14,233 nucleotides of DNA. Source: Treponema sp. (GTDB lineage Bacteria; Spirochaetota; Spirochaetia; Treponematales; Breznakiellaceae). The notes beneath the pieces are model-generated. The model was not told the DNA's origin and did not search any database. It worked only from the letters and a program-made list of their open reading frames with translations. Every line of letters starts with the position of its first letter. Positions within the stretch are counted from its first letter, which is position 1. The stretch lies in assembly GCA_009784995.1 (NCBI GenBank), contig WQXE01000035.1, positions 1 to 14,233 of the forward strand, in the 5' to 3' direction. Position numbers and translations under genes: made by a program. Shown one piece after another: positions 1-6,992 of the stretch.

Positions 1-663
1 ATAAATGATCCGCGTACAGAACCAAAAATCAGAATGTTGTGGGATTCTATTTCGTTACATCTTGTAAAAGAAAATAAAAAATTTATATACAAAAATGTTA
101 AAAGCGGCGGACGGGCGGCAGAGTTTGAAAACGCAATGCAATGGTTGGTTGATACAGGATTAGTCCATAAAATCTACAAAGTTGAAAAACCAAAAATCCC
201 GTTAAAAATGTATTACAAAGAAGATTATTTTAAATTATACATGCTTGATATCGGGCTTTTTTGCGCGCAAGCAGAAATAAGACCGGCAAATATATTAGCC
301 TCCGGTACAGATATAGTTGATGATATGAACGGCGCGTTAGCTGAACAATTTGTATGTCAGGAATTAAGAACCGCAAAGGTAAGCCCGTTATTTTATTGGG
401 GACGAGAAGGCAGCACAGCGGAAGTTGATTTTATCACACAGGGGAATGACGAAAAAAGTCCCGGTGCAATAATACCAATAGAAGTAAAATCGGCAAAACA
501 TACCAAATCCCAGTCGTTAAAAGTATATATGCAAGAATATAATCCAAAATACGTTGTAAGAACATCATTAAAAAATTATGGCATAATGGAAACAAAACAC
601 GCGGGTAATTTGTATTCAATACCTTTGTATTTAATTTCACAATTATTGCGATTAATTAATTAA
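1..663 (+). CDS. AAA+ ATPase with DUF4143 domain, C-terminal part (5' end outside window)
   Basis: The frame is open from base 1, so only the last 220 residues are present; the first ATG at 34 is internal. The family has an N-terminal AAA+ P-loop domain (outside the window) followed by the DUF4143 domain, which is visible here. The helical part around GGRAAEFENAMQWLVDTGLV fits the winged-helix region. It is followed by the conserved DIGLF segment, LAEQFVCQELR, and then YWGREGSTAEVDF...IPIEVKS. The EVD and EVK pair resembles the PD-(D/E)XK nuclease-like core known for DUF4143. These proteins are common and often multicopy in treponemes and anaerobes, sometimes beside toxin-antitoxin genes, but their function is not settled. 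The stop lies 7 bases from the convergent ATPase stop, and I see no terminator between them. Confidence 0.85.
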   Translation: MNDPRTEPKIRMLWDSISLHLVKENKKFIYKNVKSGGRAAEFENAMQWLVDTGLVHKIYKVEKPKIPLKMYYKEDYFKLYMLDIGLFCAQAEIRPANILASGTDIVDDMNGALAEQFVCQELRTAKVSPLFYWGREGSTAEVDFITQGNDEKSPGAIIPIEVKSAKHTKSQSLKVYMQEYNPKYVVRTSLKNYGIMETKHAGNLYSIPLYLISQLLRLIN

Positions 664-670
664 AATTTCC

Positions 671-3358
671 CTAATCAATTCTCTGTTGCTTCACCCTTAA
701 TCTTTCAGCTTCGTGGTATTTGTAGTTGTCCCAGAATTTGCCGTACTCAGCGACCATTAACGGCATAAATGAAATGCCGATGCAAATTAACCAGTGGTAA
801 AAATCCATCGCGACAAAGTTTAAAGCTCTTGCTACAGGAGGGATTGCTGCCATGCCTGCCAGCATGAAGATCATTACTACCGCGCTTACTACAAGCTGCG
901 GGTTATCTTTTAAAGAGCGTTTAAATATTGATGCTCTGCTTCTTACGACAAAGATGTGTATGATTGAAGTCCAGCCCAAAACCAAAAACGCCATTGTCTG
1001 TCCAAGTAAATGTGACGGTTCGTGCGTACCTGGAATTACAACAAACTTACCAACATAAAAGGCAGCAAGAACAACAACACTGCACATGATTGTCTGCTGA
1101 ATAATTACTTCCATTAATCCGCCAGCGAAAAAACTTTCGTCGCGATCGATTGGTTTTCTTGACATTATACGGGTATCGCTTTGTTCTTTGGCAAGCGCCA
1201 TCCCGGGAATGCCGTCAGCTATAACATTGATAATTAAAAGCATGATTGGAGTTACAGGAACTCCCCAGCCGGAAACCTGCCCGAAAATCATAATAACTAT
1301 TTCTGATATATTGCAAACGATAAGAAAGTAAACAAGTTTTTTGATGTTCGCGAATACTTTGCGCCCTTCGCTTACGGCTTCTACAATCGTGGAAAAATTA
1401 TCGTCGGTTAAAACCATGTCGGACGCGCTCTTCGCGACTTCTGTGCCGTTAATGCCCATCGCGACACCGACATCGGCGGCTTTTAACGCGGGCGCGTCGT
1501 TTACACCATCCCCTGTCATCGAAACGACAGCGCCTTTTTGCTGCCATGCCTGCACGATGCGAATTTTGTCCGACGGCGAAACACGCGCGTAAACAGAATA
1601 AAACTCGATGCTGTCGTTTAACTCATCGTCGGAAAGTTTTTCCAGTTCTTCCCCTGTGATGATGCCTTCCTTCGCCGCGATGATGCCAAGCTCCCTCGCG
1701 ATCGCCGCCGCCGTTACCGCGTGATCGCCTGTGATCATGATTGTGCGCACGCCCGCTTTTTTCGCGCGGTTTATCGCGGCGGCAGCTTCCGGGCGGGGCG
1801 GATCGATCAAACCGATAAAACCTTCAAAATTTAATTCTTTTTCTACCTGTTCCAAATCTTCTTTATTGGGCAGAGTATCAATTTCTTTTGAAGCGAGCGT
1901 AATTACACGCAGCGCGTCTTGCGCGAATGAATCGTGCATTTTTTCCAGTTCATTCACATAATTTAAATCGTTTTTAATATATGGAATTTTATCAAAAGCG
2001 CCCTTGGTTAGTACAAGGTATTTACCATTTTGATTTTTATAAATCGATGTCATCATCTTTCGCGCCGATGAAAAAGGAATTTCGCCAACCTTTTCGTAAT
2101 CGGTAAAGTTTTCTCTTTTTATTCCTTTGTCAATCGAAAGGCGCATAATGGCAGACTCTGTAGGGTCGCCGATAATTTTATCGTTACCTTTTTCGTCTTT
2201 TTGAATTGTTACATTACTTGCCAGTAAAAATCTTTTTATAAGTTCGAGGTGTTCCTGCGAATCAGCCTGTGTGTCGCTTACGGGATTACTGCCATGTATC
2301 CAAAGTCTTTTAATAGTCATCTTGTTTTGAGTGAGCGTTCCTGTTTTGTCGGAGCATATAACAGAAGTGCTTCCCAAAGTTTCGACTGCTTGCAATTTGC
2401 GGATAAGAGCGTTTTTACTTACCATCTTTTTAACGCCGTGTGTAAGCATAAGAGTTACAATTAGCGCTAAAGTTTCGGGAACCGCCGCGACCGCCAAAGT
2501 TACAGCTAACATGATAAGATGCCAAATTTCCTGCCCCTGCAACATTCCGATAACAAAAATTGTAAACGCCGCTAAAAGCGCGATGGAGCTTACAAGTTTG
2601 CCAAGTTTATCAAGGCGAAGCTGGAGAGGTGTTTTATTTTTCTTTGTGTAATTTAAATAACCCGCGATTTTTCCAATCTGGGTGCTCATACCTGTCGCGG
2701 TAACAACAGCGGTAGCGTATCCGGAAACAACAAGACATCCTGAAAAAACCATATTAAGGCGGTCACCCAAAGGAGCGTTTTCTTTTGTTAATGTATCCGT
2801 GTTTTTTTCTGACGGTTCACTTTCGCCTGTTAACGACGCTTCGTCTACGGCAAAACTTTCACATTCCAAAAGGCGCGCGTCGGCGGGTACAAGATCGCCT
2901 GTTTTTAAAACAATAATATCACCCGGTACAACTAAAGATGTATCGATTTCTTGTTTATTGCCGTCTCTTATTACAAAGCAGCTGGGGCTGTTTAAAACCG
3001 CCAAAGCGTCCAGCGCTTTTTCGGCTCCTCGCTCCTGAGTGACAGCCAGTATCACATTCATTATTACTATAGAAAGAATTACAATCGATTCAATAAAGTT
3101 AACACTATGTCCTTCCATCATTTCGCGCAGTTCCAGAACAAAAGAAAGCACTGCCGCCAAAAGCAAAATAATTACAGCGACATCTTTAAGATGGCGAGTT
3201 ATTTGTACAAAAAGACTTTCCTTTTTTTTCTCCGCGAACTTATTTAAGCCAAACTTTATCTTTCTTTTTTCAACTTCGGTTGTACTTAAACCGTTTTTTA
3301 TGTCAGATTTCTGCTCTTTTAAAACAGCTTCTTTATCGATATTGTACCAATTATCCAT
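671..3358 (-). CDS. P-type (P2, calcium-transporting type) cation ATPase
   Basis: A full-length 895-residue ion pump of the inner membrane that uses ATP to move a cation, probably Ca2+, out of the cytoplasm. Visible in order: an N-terminal cation-ATPase domain (about 3-70), actuator loop TGES (177-180), M4 PETLA (294-298), phosphorylation motif SDKTGTLT with Asp337, nucleotide-binding KGAF (462-465), MITGDH (541-546) and hinge TGDGVNDAP (615-623). M5 and M6 contain N683, E686, N711 and D715 at the places of SERCA site residues, and the usual M6 Thr is Ala714. The C-terminal membrane helices follow to about residue 870. The M4 motif differs from the common PEGLP. A CGGAG ribosome site lies six bases before the ATG. 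The gene stands alone downstream of a hairpin cluster. Calcium specificity is inferred from family type; Mn2+ or another ion is possible. Confidence 0.93.
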   Translation of the reverse strand: MDNWYNIDKEAVLKEQKSDIKNGLSTTEVEKRKIKFGLNKFAEKKKESLFVQITRHLKDVAVIILLLAAVLSFVLELREMMEGHSVNFIESIVILSIVIMNVILAVTQERGAEKALDALAVLNSPSCFVIRDGNKQEIDTSLVVPGDIIVLKTGDLVPADARLLECESFAVDEASLTGESEPSEKNTDTLTKENAPLGDRLNMVFSGCLVVSGYATAVVTATGMSTQIGKIAGYLNYTKKNKTPLQLRLDKLGKLVSSIALLAAFTIFVIGMLQGQEIWHLIMLAVTLAVAAVPETLALIVTLMLTHGVKKMVSKNALIRKLQAVETLGSTSVICSDKTGTLTQNKMTIKRLWIHGSNPVSDTQADSQEHLELIKRFLLASNVTIQKDEKGNDKIIGDPTESAIMRLSIDKGIKRENFTDYEKVGEIPFSSARKMMTSIYKNQNGKYLVLTKGAFDKIPYIKNDLNYVNELEKMHDSFAQDALRVITLASKEIDTLPNKEDLEQVEKELNFEGFIGLIDPPRPEAAAAINRAKKAGVRTIMITGDHAVTAAAIARELGIIAAKEGIITGEELEKLSDDELNDSIEFYSVYARVSPSDKIRIVQAWQQKGAVVSMTGDGVNDAPALKAADVGVAMGINGTEVAKSASDMVLTDDNFSTIVEAVSEGRKVFANIKKLVYFLIVCNISEIVIMIFGQVSGWGVPVTPIMLLIINVIADGIPGMALAKEQSDTRIMSRKPIDRDESFFAGGLMEVIIQQTIMCSVVVLAAFYVGKFVVIPGTHEPSHLLGQTMAFLVLGWTSIIHIFVVRSRASIFKRSLKDNPQLVVSAVVMIFMLAGMAAIPPVARALNFVAMDFYHWLICIGISFMPLMVAEYGKFWDNYKYHEAERLRVKQQRID

Positions 3359-3385
3359 GATTGCTCCGTTTTAACCAAACCCCGA

Positions 3386-3404
3386 AGTTTTGCATTACAA
3401 AACT
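3386..3404. repeat. Hairpin 1 of cluster (7-bp stem, degenerate copy of hairpin 5)
   Basis: AGTTTTG and CAAAACT pair around CATTA. The surrounding 13 bases CCCGAAGTTTTGC (3381-3393) recur exactly at 3542-3554 in hairpin 5, so this is a decayed or diverged copy. Confidence 0.6.
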
Positions 3405-3423
3405 AAAAATTAAAAAATAGCAA
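3394..3423 (-). promoter_or_regulatory. Weak candidate promoter for the cation ATPase
   Basis: On the minus strand, TTGCTA (3418-3423) and TGTAAT (3394-3399) are 18 bases apart, about 35 bases before the ATPase start. The -10 overlaps the hairpin at 3386-3404. The match is modest and the region is AT-rich, so it may be chance. Confidence 0.3.
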
Positions 3424-3435
3424 ATAAAGGTTCAT

Positions 3436-3465
3436 AGTATTCTGAAACTTCAGTTTCAGAATACT
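3436..3465. repeat. Hairpin 2 of cluster (perfect 14-bp palindrome)
   Basis: AGTATTCTGAAACT is followed by TC and then its exact reverse complement. With a two-base gap it is close to a perfect palindrome of 30 bases. Confidence 0.8.
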
Positions 3466-3469
3466 GCAG

Positions 3470-3492
3470 TTTTAAGGTTGAAGACCTTAAAA
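3470..3492. repeat. Hairpin 3 of cluster (9-bp stem)
   Basis: TTTTAAGGT, loop TGAAG, then ACCTTAAAA. It starts five bases after hairpin 2. Confidence 0.7.
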
Positions 3493-3502
3493 ACACAAAA
3501 TT

Positions 3503-3532
3503 AACCATAAAAAACATCAGTTTTTTATGGTT
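3503..3532. repeat. Hairpin 4 of cluster (perfect 13-bp stem)
   Basis: AACCATAAAAAAC, loop ATCA, then the exact reverse complement. Read on the minus strand it is followed by a T-rich stretch (AATTTTGTGTTTTT), so it could add to termination of tRNA-Arg transcription. Confidence 0.75.
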
Positions 3533-3544
3533 GTAATTAATCCC

Positions 3545-3567
3545 GAAGTTTTGCGTAGCAAAACTTC
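3545..3567. repeat. Hairpin 5 of cluster (perfect 10-bp stem)
   Basis: GAAGTTTTGC, loop GTA, then GCAAAACTTC. Its first half is repeated in hairpin 1. Confidence 0.75.
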
Positions 3568-3568
3568 A

Positions 3569-3607
3569 CGTAATCATTAAAACCTAACCAAGGTTTTAAT
3601 GATTACG
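3569..3607 (-). terminator. Hairpin 6 of cluster, directly after tRNA-Arg (perfect 17-bp stem)
   Basis: CGTAATCATTAAAACCT and its exact reverse complement flank AACCA. In the tRNA's direction it starts two bases after the mature 3' end, so it may act as a transcription stop or a 3'-processing barrier. It has no immediate T tract, so a classic intrinsic terminator is only a possibility. It is the longest of the six hairpins. Confidence 0.5.
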
Positions 3608-3609
3608 CA

Positions 3610-3682
3610 TGATCCAGGGCTGACTCGAACAGCCGACCTGCCGCTTAGGAGGCGGCCGCTCTATCCCCTGAGCTACTGGACC
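3610..3682 (-). tRNA. tRNA-Arg (anticodon CCT)
   Basis: Read on the minus strand, the acceptor GGTCCAG pairs with CTGGATC (one G-T pair). The D stem is GCTC/GAGC and the anticodon stem GCCGC/GCGGC encloses loop CTCCTAA, giving anticodon CCT, which reads AGG. The T stem GGCTG/CAGCC encloses TTCGAGT. The discriminator is A at 3610. CCA is not encoded (the next bases are TGC), so it must be added after transcription. It has its own promoter and is followed at once by hairpin 6. Confidence 0.96.
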
Positions 3683-3703
3683 GTCATAGGTGACTTTCAC
3701 CTT

Positions 3704-3732
3704 AGGCTATCACCCCTGCCTTTTATTGTCAA
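3704..3732 (-). promoter_or_regulatory. Promoter of tRNA-Arg
   Basis: Minus-strand TTGACA (3727-3732), a 17-base spacer and TAGCCT (3704-3709). The expected start lies near 3697, about 15 bases before the tRNA. The -35 is consensus; the -10 is weak. Confidence 0.6.
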
Positions 3733-3733
3733 C

Positions 3734-3762
3734 TTGACGAAGCTACTTCAATAATTTAAAAT
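3734..3762 (+). promoter_or_regulatory. Promoter of the lolA-like/rodZ/rimO operon
   Basis: TTGACG (3734-3739), a 17-base spacer and TAAAAT (3757-3762). The expected start is near 3769, giving a leader of about 22 bases with ribosome site AGAGG. Its -35 is one base from the divergent tRNA -35. Confidence 0.65.
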
Positions 3763-3790
3763 AAAGATATATTTATGTTAGAGGTTTATT

Positions 3791-4456
3791 GTGATTAAAC
3801 GAGGGGTTTCCCTAATTCTTTTTATGATAATCGGTTTCTCCATCCTTTCGGCTCAGGAAATAGTAACGGCGGCTAATTACCTGGGAATGGTGTCGGATGT
3901 TTACGCGTCTTTAAGGGATTATGAAGCGAGTGTTGTTATCCGCTCCGGCAATAACGACATGACCGGAACTGTGAGTTTTAGATCGCCTAACTTTATGCGT
4001 ATAGATTTTACCCGGCCCGCCAATCAGGTAATTGTATTTAACGGCGAAGCGTTAACAGTGTATCTTCCTGAATTCAGAGCGGTGTTAACTCAGGATGTCC
4101 CAAGAAGATCATCTTCTTCAAGCGCGGGATTATCAATGTTAAGGAATAATTTTAGCCCCGCTTATTTAACAGGTCCTAATCCCGAACCGCTTTACAGCGG
4201 CTCATCGGAAAGAGTAATAAAATTGCGTCTGACAAGAAACAGAGTGTCCGAAGGTTTTAGGGAAATAATATTAAGTATAAATCCCGAAACCAGATTGATA
4301 AGAAGAATCGAAGGAAGAACTATCGCGGAAGCGGAAATACGTATCGATTTTACCAGTATCAGAACAAATGTTGGCGTTCCGGAAGCCCGTTTCGCTTACG
4401 ACAATCCGCCTAACGCGAATATGTACCATAATTTTCTATTCAGAGATACTGATTAG
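3791..4456 (+). CDS. LolA-like periplasmic outer-membrane lipoprotein carrier
   Basis: 221 residues starting at GTG (3791), supported by AGAGG seven bases upstream. A signal peptide (a short basic start, then a hydrophobic core to about residue 20, ending SILSA before QE) sends it to the periplasm. The rest fits the LolA fold: an amphipathic helix (YLGMVSDVYASLRDYEASV), then repeated beta strands such as GTVSFRSPNFMRIDFTRP, QVIVFNGEALTVYLPEF and LILSINPETRLIRRIEG-type segments. The family carries lipoproteins from the inner to the outer membrane, which suits the lipoprotein-rich spirochaete envelope. It is the first gene of a probable operon, 14 bases before the RodZ-like gene. The assignment rests on pattern and could be a LolA-superfamily relative with another cargo. 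Confidence 0.75.
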   Translation: MIKRGVSLILFMIIGFSILSAQEIVTAANYLGMVSDVYASLRDYEASVVIRSGNNDMTGTVSFRSPNFMRIDFTRPANQVIVFNGEALTVYLPEFRAVLTQDVPRRSSSSSAGLSMLRNNFSPAYLTGPNPEPLYSGSSERVIKLRLTRNRVSEGFREIILSINPETRLIRRIEGRTIAEAEIRIDFTSIRTNVGVPEARFAYDNPPNANMYHNFLFRDTD

Positions 4457-4470
4457 GCAGGGGGAATTTA

Positions 4471-5574
4471 ATGGAATCTCTGGGTGAAAAACTAAAATCC
4501 GCCCGTAACGAAAAAGGTCTTAGTTTTGATCAAATAAGCCGCGAAACAAATATTTCCATACGATACCTGGAAGCATTGGAAACAGAGAATTTTTCCGTGT
4601 TCCCTGGCGAGCCGTATGTTATCGGTTTTTTAAAAAATTACGGCGAATACCTTGATCTTGATGTTCAAAAAGTAATCTCGCTTTACAGAGCGCTTCGTAT
4701 TCAAGAGCAGCCTGTCCCTGTAGAACAGCTTTTAAAAAATCCAATAAGAATTCCACGATTTTTAATTCCGCTTAGCGTAATACTTTTAATACTTTGCGCG
4801 GGAAGCTGGGGAATTTATCAACTAATAATAAACAGCCAAAGCGGTTCATCACAAAGCGCTCGCGTAACCCGCTCCGCCGCTGAATACCTTATGGAAAGTA
4901 ATTTTTTTGAAAGACGTTTGTACAGAAATGATTCAATATTAATTTCATTGGACAGCGAAACATATAAATTGGAACTTTCAGGGCTCGGCGAAACAGTTTC
5001 GATCCGCACTCCGGGCGGTTTAAGAAATCTGGATTTGGGTCAGGATATTACAATCGATCTTAACAATGACGGAATCCCTGACTTGCGCGTAACGGTAGTT
5101 GACTTCGCGAAAAACGATGCCGACATGGGCGCGTTGCTTCATTTTATATTGATAGATTCCGACGTATATACAGGCGCGAATATCGAACAGAATGTTAATA
5201 TAACGACACCAACAACCGCGAATCCCGCGAGCATTGTCACGGTAATTCCGGGAACAGTAAGCGCTTATCCTTTTACTTTACAGGTAGTTTTTCAAGGGTA
5301 TTGTATGTTCCGCTGGGAAATTCTTAACGAACGCGATCGCAGGGGAACAAACCAGCGTTATTTCCAGAGAGCGGAACAGCTCGACATTCAAGCGCAAAAC
5401 GGTATTCGCATTTGGGCTTCAAACGCTCAGGCGGCAAGGTTTCAGGTTATCGGCGGGGGACGCACATACCCGGTCGAAATCGGCGCGGCGGGTGAGGTTA
5501 TAGTAACAGAGCTTCGCTGGGTCAGGGATGATGAAAACCGTTACCGCCTTATATTGATAAGATTAGAAAACTAA
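4471..5574 (+). CDS. rodZ: RodZ-like helix-turn-helix membrane protein
   Basis: 367 residues. The N-terminal HTH domain (about 1-75) has the RodZ pattern: LGEKLKSARNEKGLSFDQIS, then YLEALETENF, then PGEPYVIGFLKNY. Family members use it to bind MreB rather than DNA. A linker leads to one membrane helix (about 96-119) after basic PIRIPRF, so the rest is periplasmic. The C-terminal part (about 260-360) fits the DUF4115 beta domain, with FQGYCMFRWEI and later YPVEIGAAGEV. Known role: helps position the MreB cell-shape machinery. A middle periplasmic segment (about 130-250) is longer than in many homologues and contains a polar region (DLNNDGIPDLRV). The ribosome site is GGGGG. The symbol rests on architecture; some HTH_25/DUF4115 proteins have other roles. 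Confidence 0.8.
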   Translation: MESLGEKLKSARNEKGLSFDQISRETNISIRYLEALETENFSVFPGEPYVIGFLKNYGEYLDLDVQKVISLYRALRIQEQPVPVEQLLKNPIRIPRFLIPLSVILLILCAGSWGIYQLIINSQSGSSQSARVTRSAAEYLMESNFFERRLYRNDSILISLDSETYKLELSGLGETVSIRTPGGLRNLDLGQDITIDLNNDGIPDLRVTVVDFAKNDADMGALLHFILIDSDVYTGANIEQNVNITTPTTANPASIVTVIPGTVSAYPFTLQVVFQGYCMFRWEILNERDRRGTNQRYFQRAEQLDIQAQNGIRIWASNAQAARFQVIGGGRTYPVEIGAAGEVIVTELRWVRDDENRYRLILIRLEN

Positions 5575-5593
5575 CCCGCTTGGGTGTCTTATA

Positions 5594-6982
5594 ATGAAAT
5601 ATTTTCTAGACCAGTTCGGATGCGTAAAAAATCAGGTTGACGCTGAAAACATGATGGCGCATTTAAATAACGCGGGATGGGAATGTGAGAGCAGCGCGGA
5701 AAACGCCGATTTAATAATCGTTAATTCCTGCGGTTTTATAGAAAGCGCGAAACAAGAATCCATTAACGCCGTTATTGAATGGCGAAAATTTTACCCGGAT
5801 AAAAAAATACTGCTTGCGGGCTGTCTATCCCAGCGTTACGCTAAGGAACTAAAGGAAAGCCTTACAGAGGCGGACGGATTTTTGGGTGTTGGTGATCCCG
5901 CGCAGATTGTAGAAAAAGTTTCAGATTGGAAAAGAAGAATAACCACAGAGGACACGGAGGAACACGGAGTTCTATGTACGAAAAATCATCATTCCTCCGT
6001 GAAAATCCGTGTACTCCATGGTAAAAATTTTACTGATTCTATGCAGATAAATACTGGAGAAAGGCCGCTGTTGTCCTTGCCGGGGTCGGCATATGTAAAA
6101 ATAAGCGAAGGCTGCGATAACAACTGCTCCTACTGCGCGATTCCGCTTATTCGCGGCAGTCTTGTATGCCGTCCAATTGACGAAATCCTCGATGAATGCC
6201 GCGCTCTTTTAAATCGCGGAATAAATGAGTTATGTATCATTGGGCAGGATATAGGCGCGTTTCAAAAATTACCTAAACTATTAAATGAAATTTCTAAATT
6301 TGATGGAAACTTTTGGGTGCGCCTATTATACATACATCCCAATCACTTTCCTTTGGAAATACTGGATTTAATGGAAAAGGATTCCCGCTTTCTTCCATAC
6401 TTTGATATTCCTTTCCAACACGCTTCAGAAAAAATATTAACTTCCATGAATCGATTCGGTACTTCGCGACAATACCTTAAACTTATCCAAACTATCCGAG
6501 CCCGCCTGCCAAACGCGGTTATTCGTTCTACATTTATGCTTGGCTTCCCCGGTGAAACGGAAGAAGATTTTAACACGTTATTGGATTTTCAACAAAAAAT
6601 AAATCTTGATTGGCTTGGTTGTTTTGTGTATTCAAGAGAGGAAGGAACAGCTTCGTACTCCATGAAAGGTCGTGTCACTATAAAAATAGCGGAAAAACGC
6701 AAGTTATTAATAGAAGAAAAACAAATTCCAATAACAGAAAAAAATATGGATAGGTTTATCGGACAAATAATGGATGTATTAATAGAAGAACAAATTGACC
6801 CAAATAATACCGATGATGAAAACGAAACGATTTGGCTAGGGCGATTATTTTGTCAGGCTCCGGACATTGACGGCGCGGCGGTAATTTTAAACGACACAAA
6901 AAATAATTTACAAACAGGGACACTTGTAAAATGCAAGGTTATCGTACGCAGGGGTTTTGACCTGGAAGTTAGAACTATATAA
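5594..6982 (+). CDS. rimO: Ribosomal protein S12 methylthiotransferase RimO
   Basis: A radical-SAM enzyme that adds a methylthio group to the conserved aspartate of ribosomal protein S12. The N-terminal UPF0004 domain carries Cys10, Cys46 and Cys77, which bind the auxiliary iron-sulfur cluster. The radical-SAM motif is CDNNCSYC (Cys174, Cys178, Cys181). The C-terminal TRAM domain runs from about 385 to 460. The start DQFGCVKNQVDAENM and the motif ISEGCDNNCSYCAIPLIRG favour RimO over the tRNA enzyme MiaB. Residues 117-143 are not family sequence: they are the translation of an 81-base inverted repeat placed between the first two domains, and they make the protein slightly long. Third gene of the lolA-like/rodZ operon; its stop faces the minus-strand gene 10 bases away. 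The ribosome site is weak. Confidence 0.92.
   Translation: MKYFLDQFGCVKNQVDAENMMAHLNNAGWECESSAENADLIIVNSCGFIESAKQESINAVIEWRKFYPDKKILLAGCLSQRYAKELKESLTEADGFLGVGDPAQIVEKVSDWKRRITTEDTEEHGVLCTKNHHSSVKIRVLHGKNFTDSMQINTGERPLLSLPGSAYVKISEGCDNNCSYCAIPLIRGSLVCRPIDEILDECRALLNRGINELCIIGQDIGAFQKLPKLLNEISKFDGNFWVRLLYIHPNHFPLEILDLMEKDSRFLPYFDIPFQHASEKILTSMNRFGTSRQYLKLIQTIRARLPNAVIRSTFMLGFPGETEEDFNTLLDFQQKINLDWLGCFVYSREEGTASYSMKGRVTIKIAEKRKLLIEEKQIPITEKNMDRFIGQIMDVLIEEQIDPNNTDDENETIWLGRLFCQAPDIDGAAVILNDTKNNLQTGTLVKCKVIVRRGFDLEVRTI
5942..6022. repeat. In-frame palindromic repeat inside rimO (CACGGAGG type)
   Basis: Left arm begins ACCACAGAGGACACGGAGG; the right arm, reverse-complemented, begins ACCATGGAGTACACGGA. 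By hand 21 of 28 arm positions match. The centre is about 20-25 bases and unrelated. The length is 81 bases, a multiple of three, and there is no stop in the rimO frame. The arms resemble the intergenic repeats at 11255, 11986 and 12604. Confidence 0.8.
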
Positions 6983-6992
6983 TAACAGACTT

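Noticed and set aside
2682..3038. Long open frames on the plus strand across the cation ATPase gene
   Set aside because: They are antisense shadows of a fully conserved ATPase, with low-complexity Ser/Thr-rich translations and no family features.
3381..3607. CRISPR array
   Set aside because: The units are palindromes of differing sequence and length, there are no equal spacers, and no cas genes are nearby.
3601..3682. tRNA-Arg as an integration attachment site
   Set aside because: No integrase gene and no second copy of the tRNA 3' end were seen in the window.
5594..6982. MiaB (tRNA methylthiotransferase) instead of RimO
   Set aside because: The N-terminal DQFGCVKNQVDAE and the CDNNCSYCAIPLIRG motif follow the RimO subgroup.
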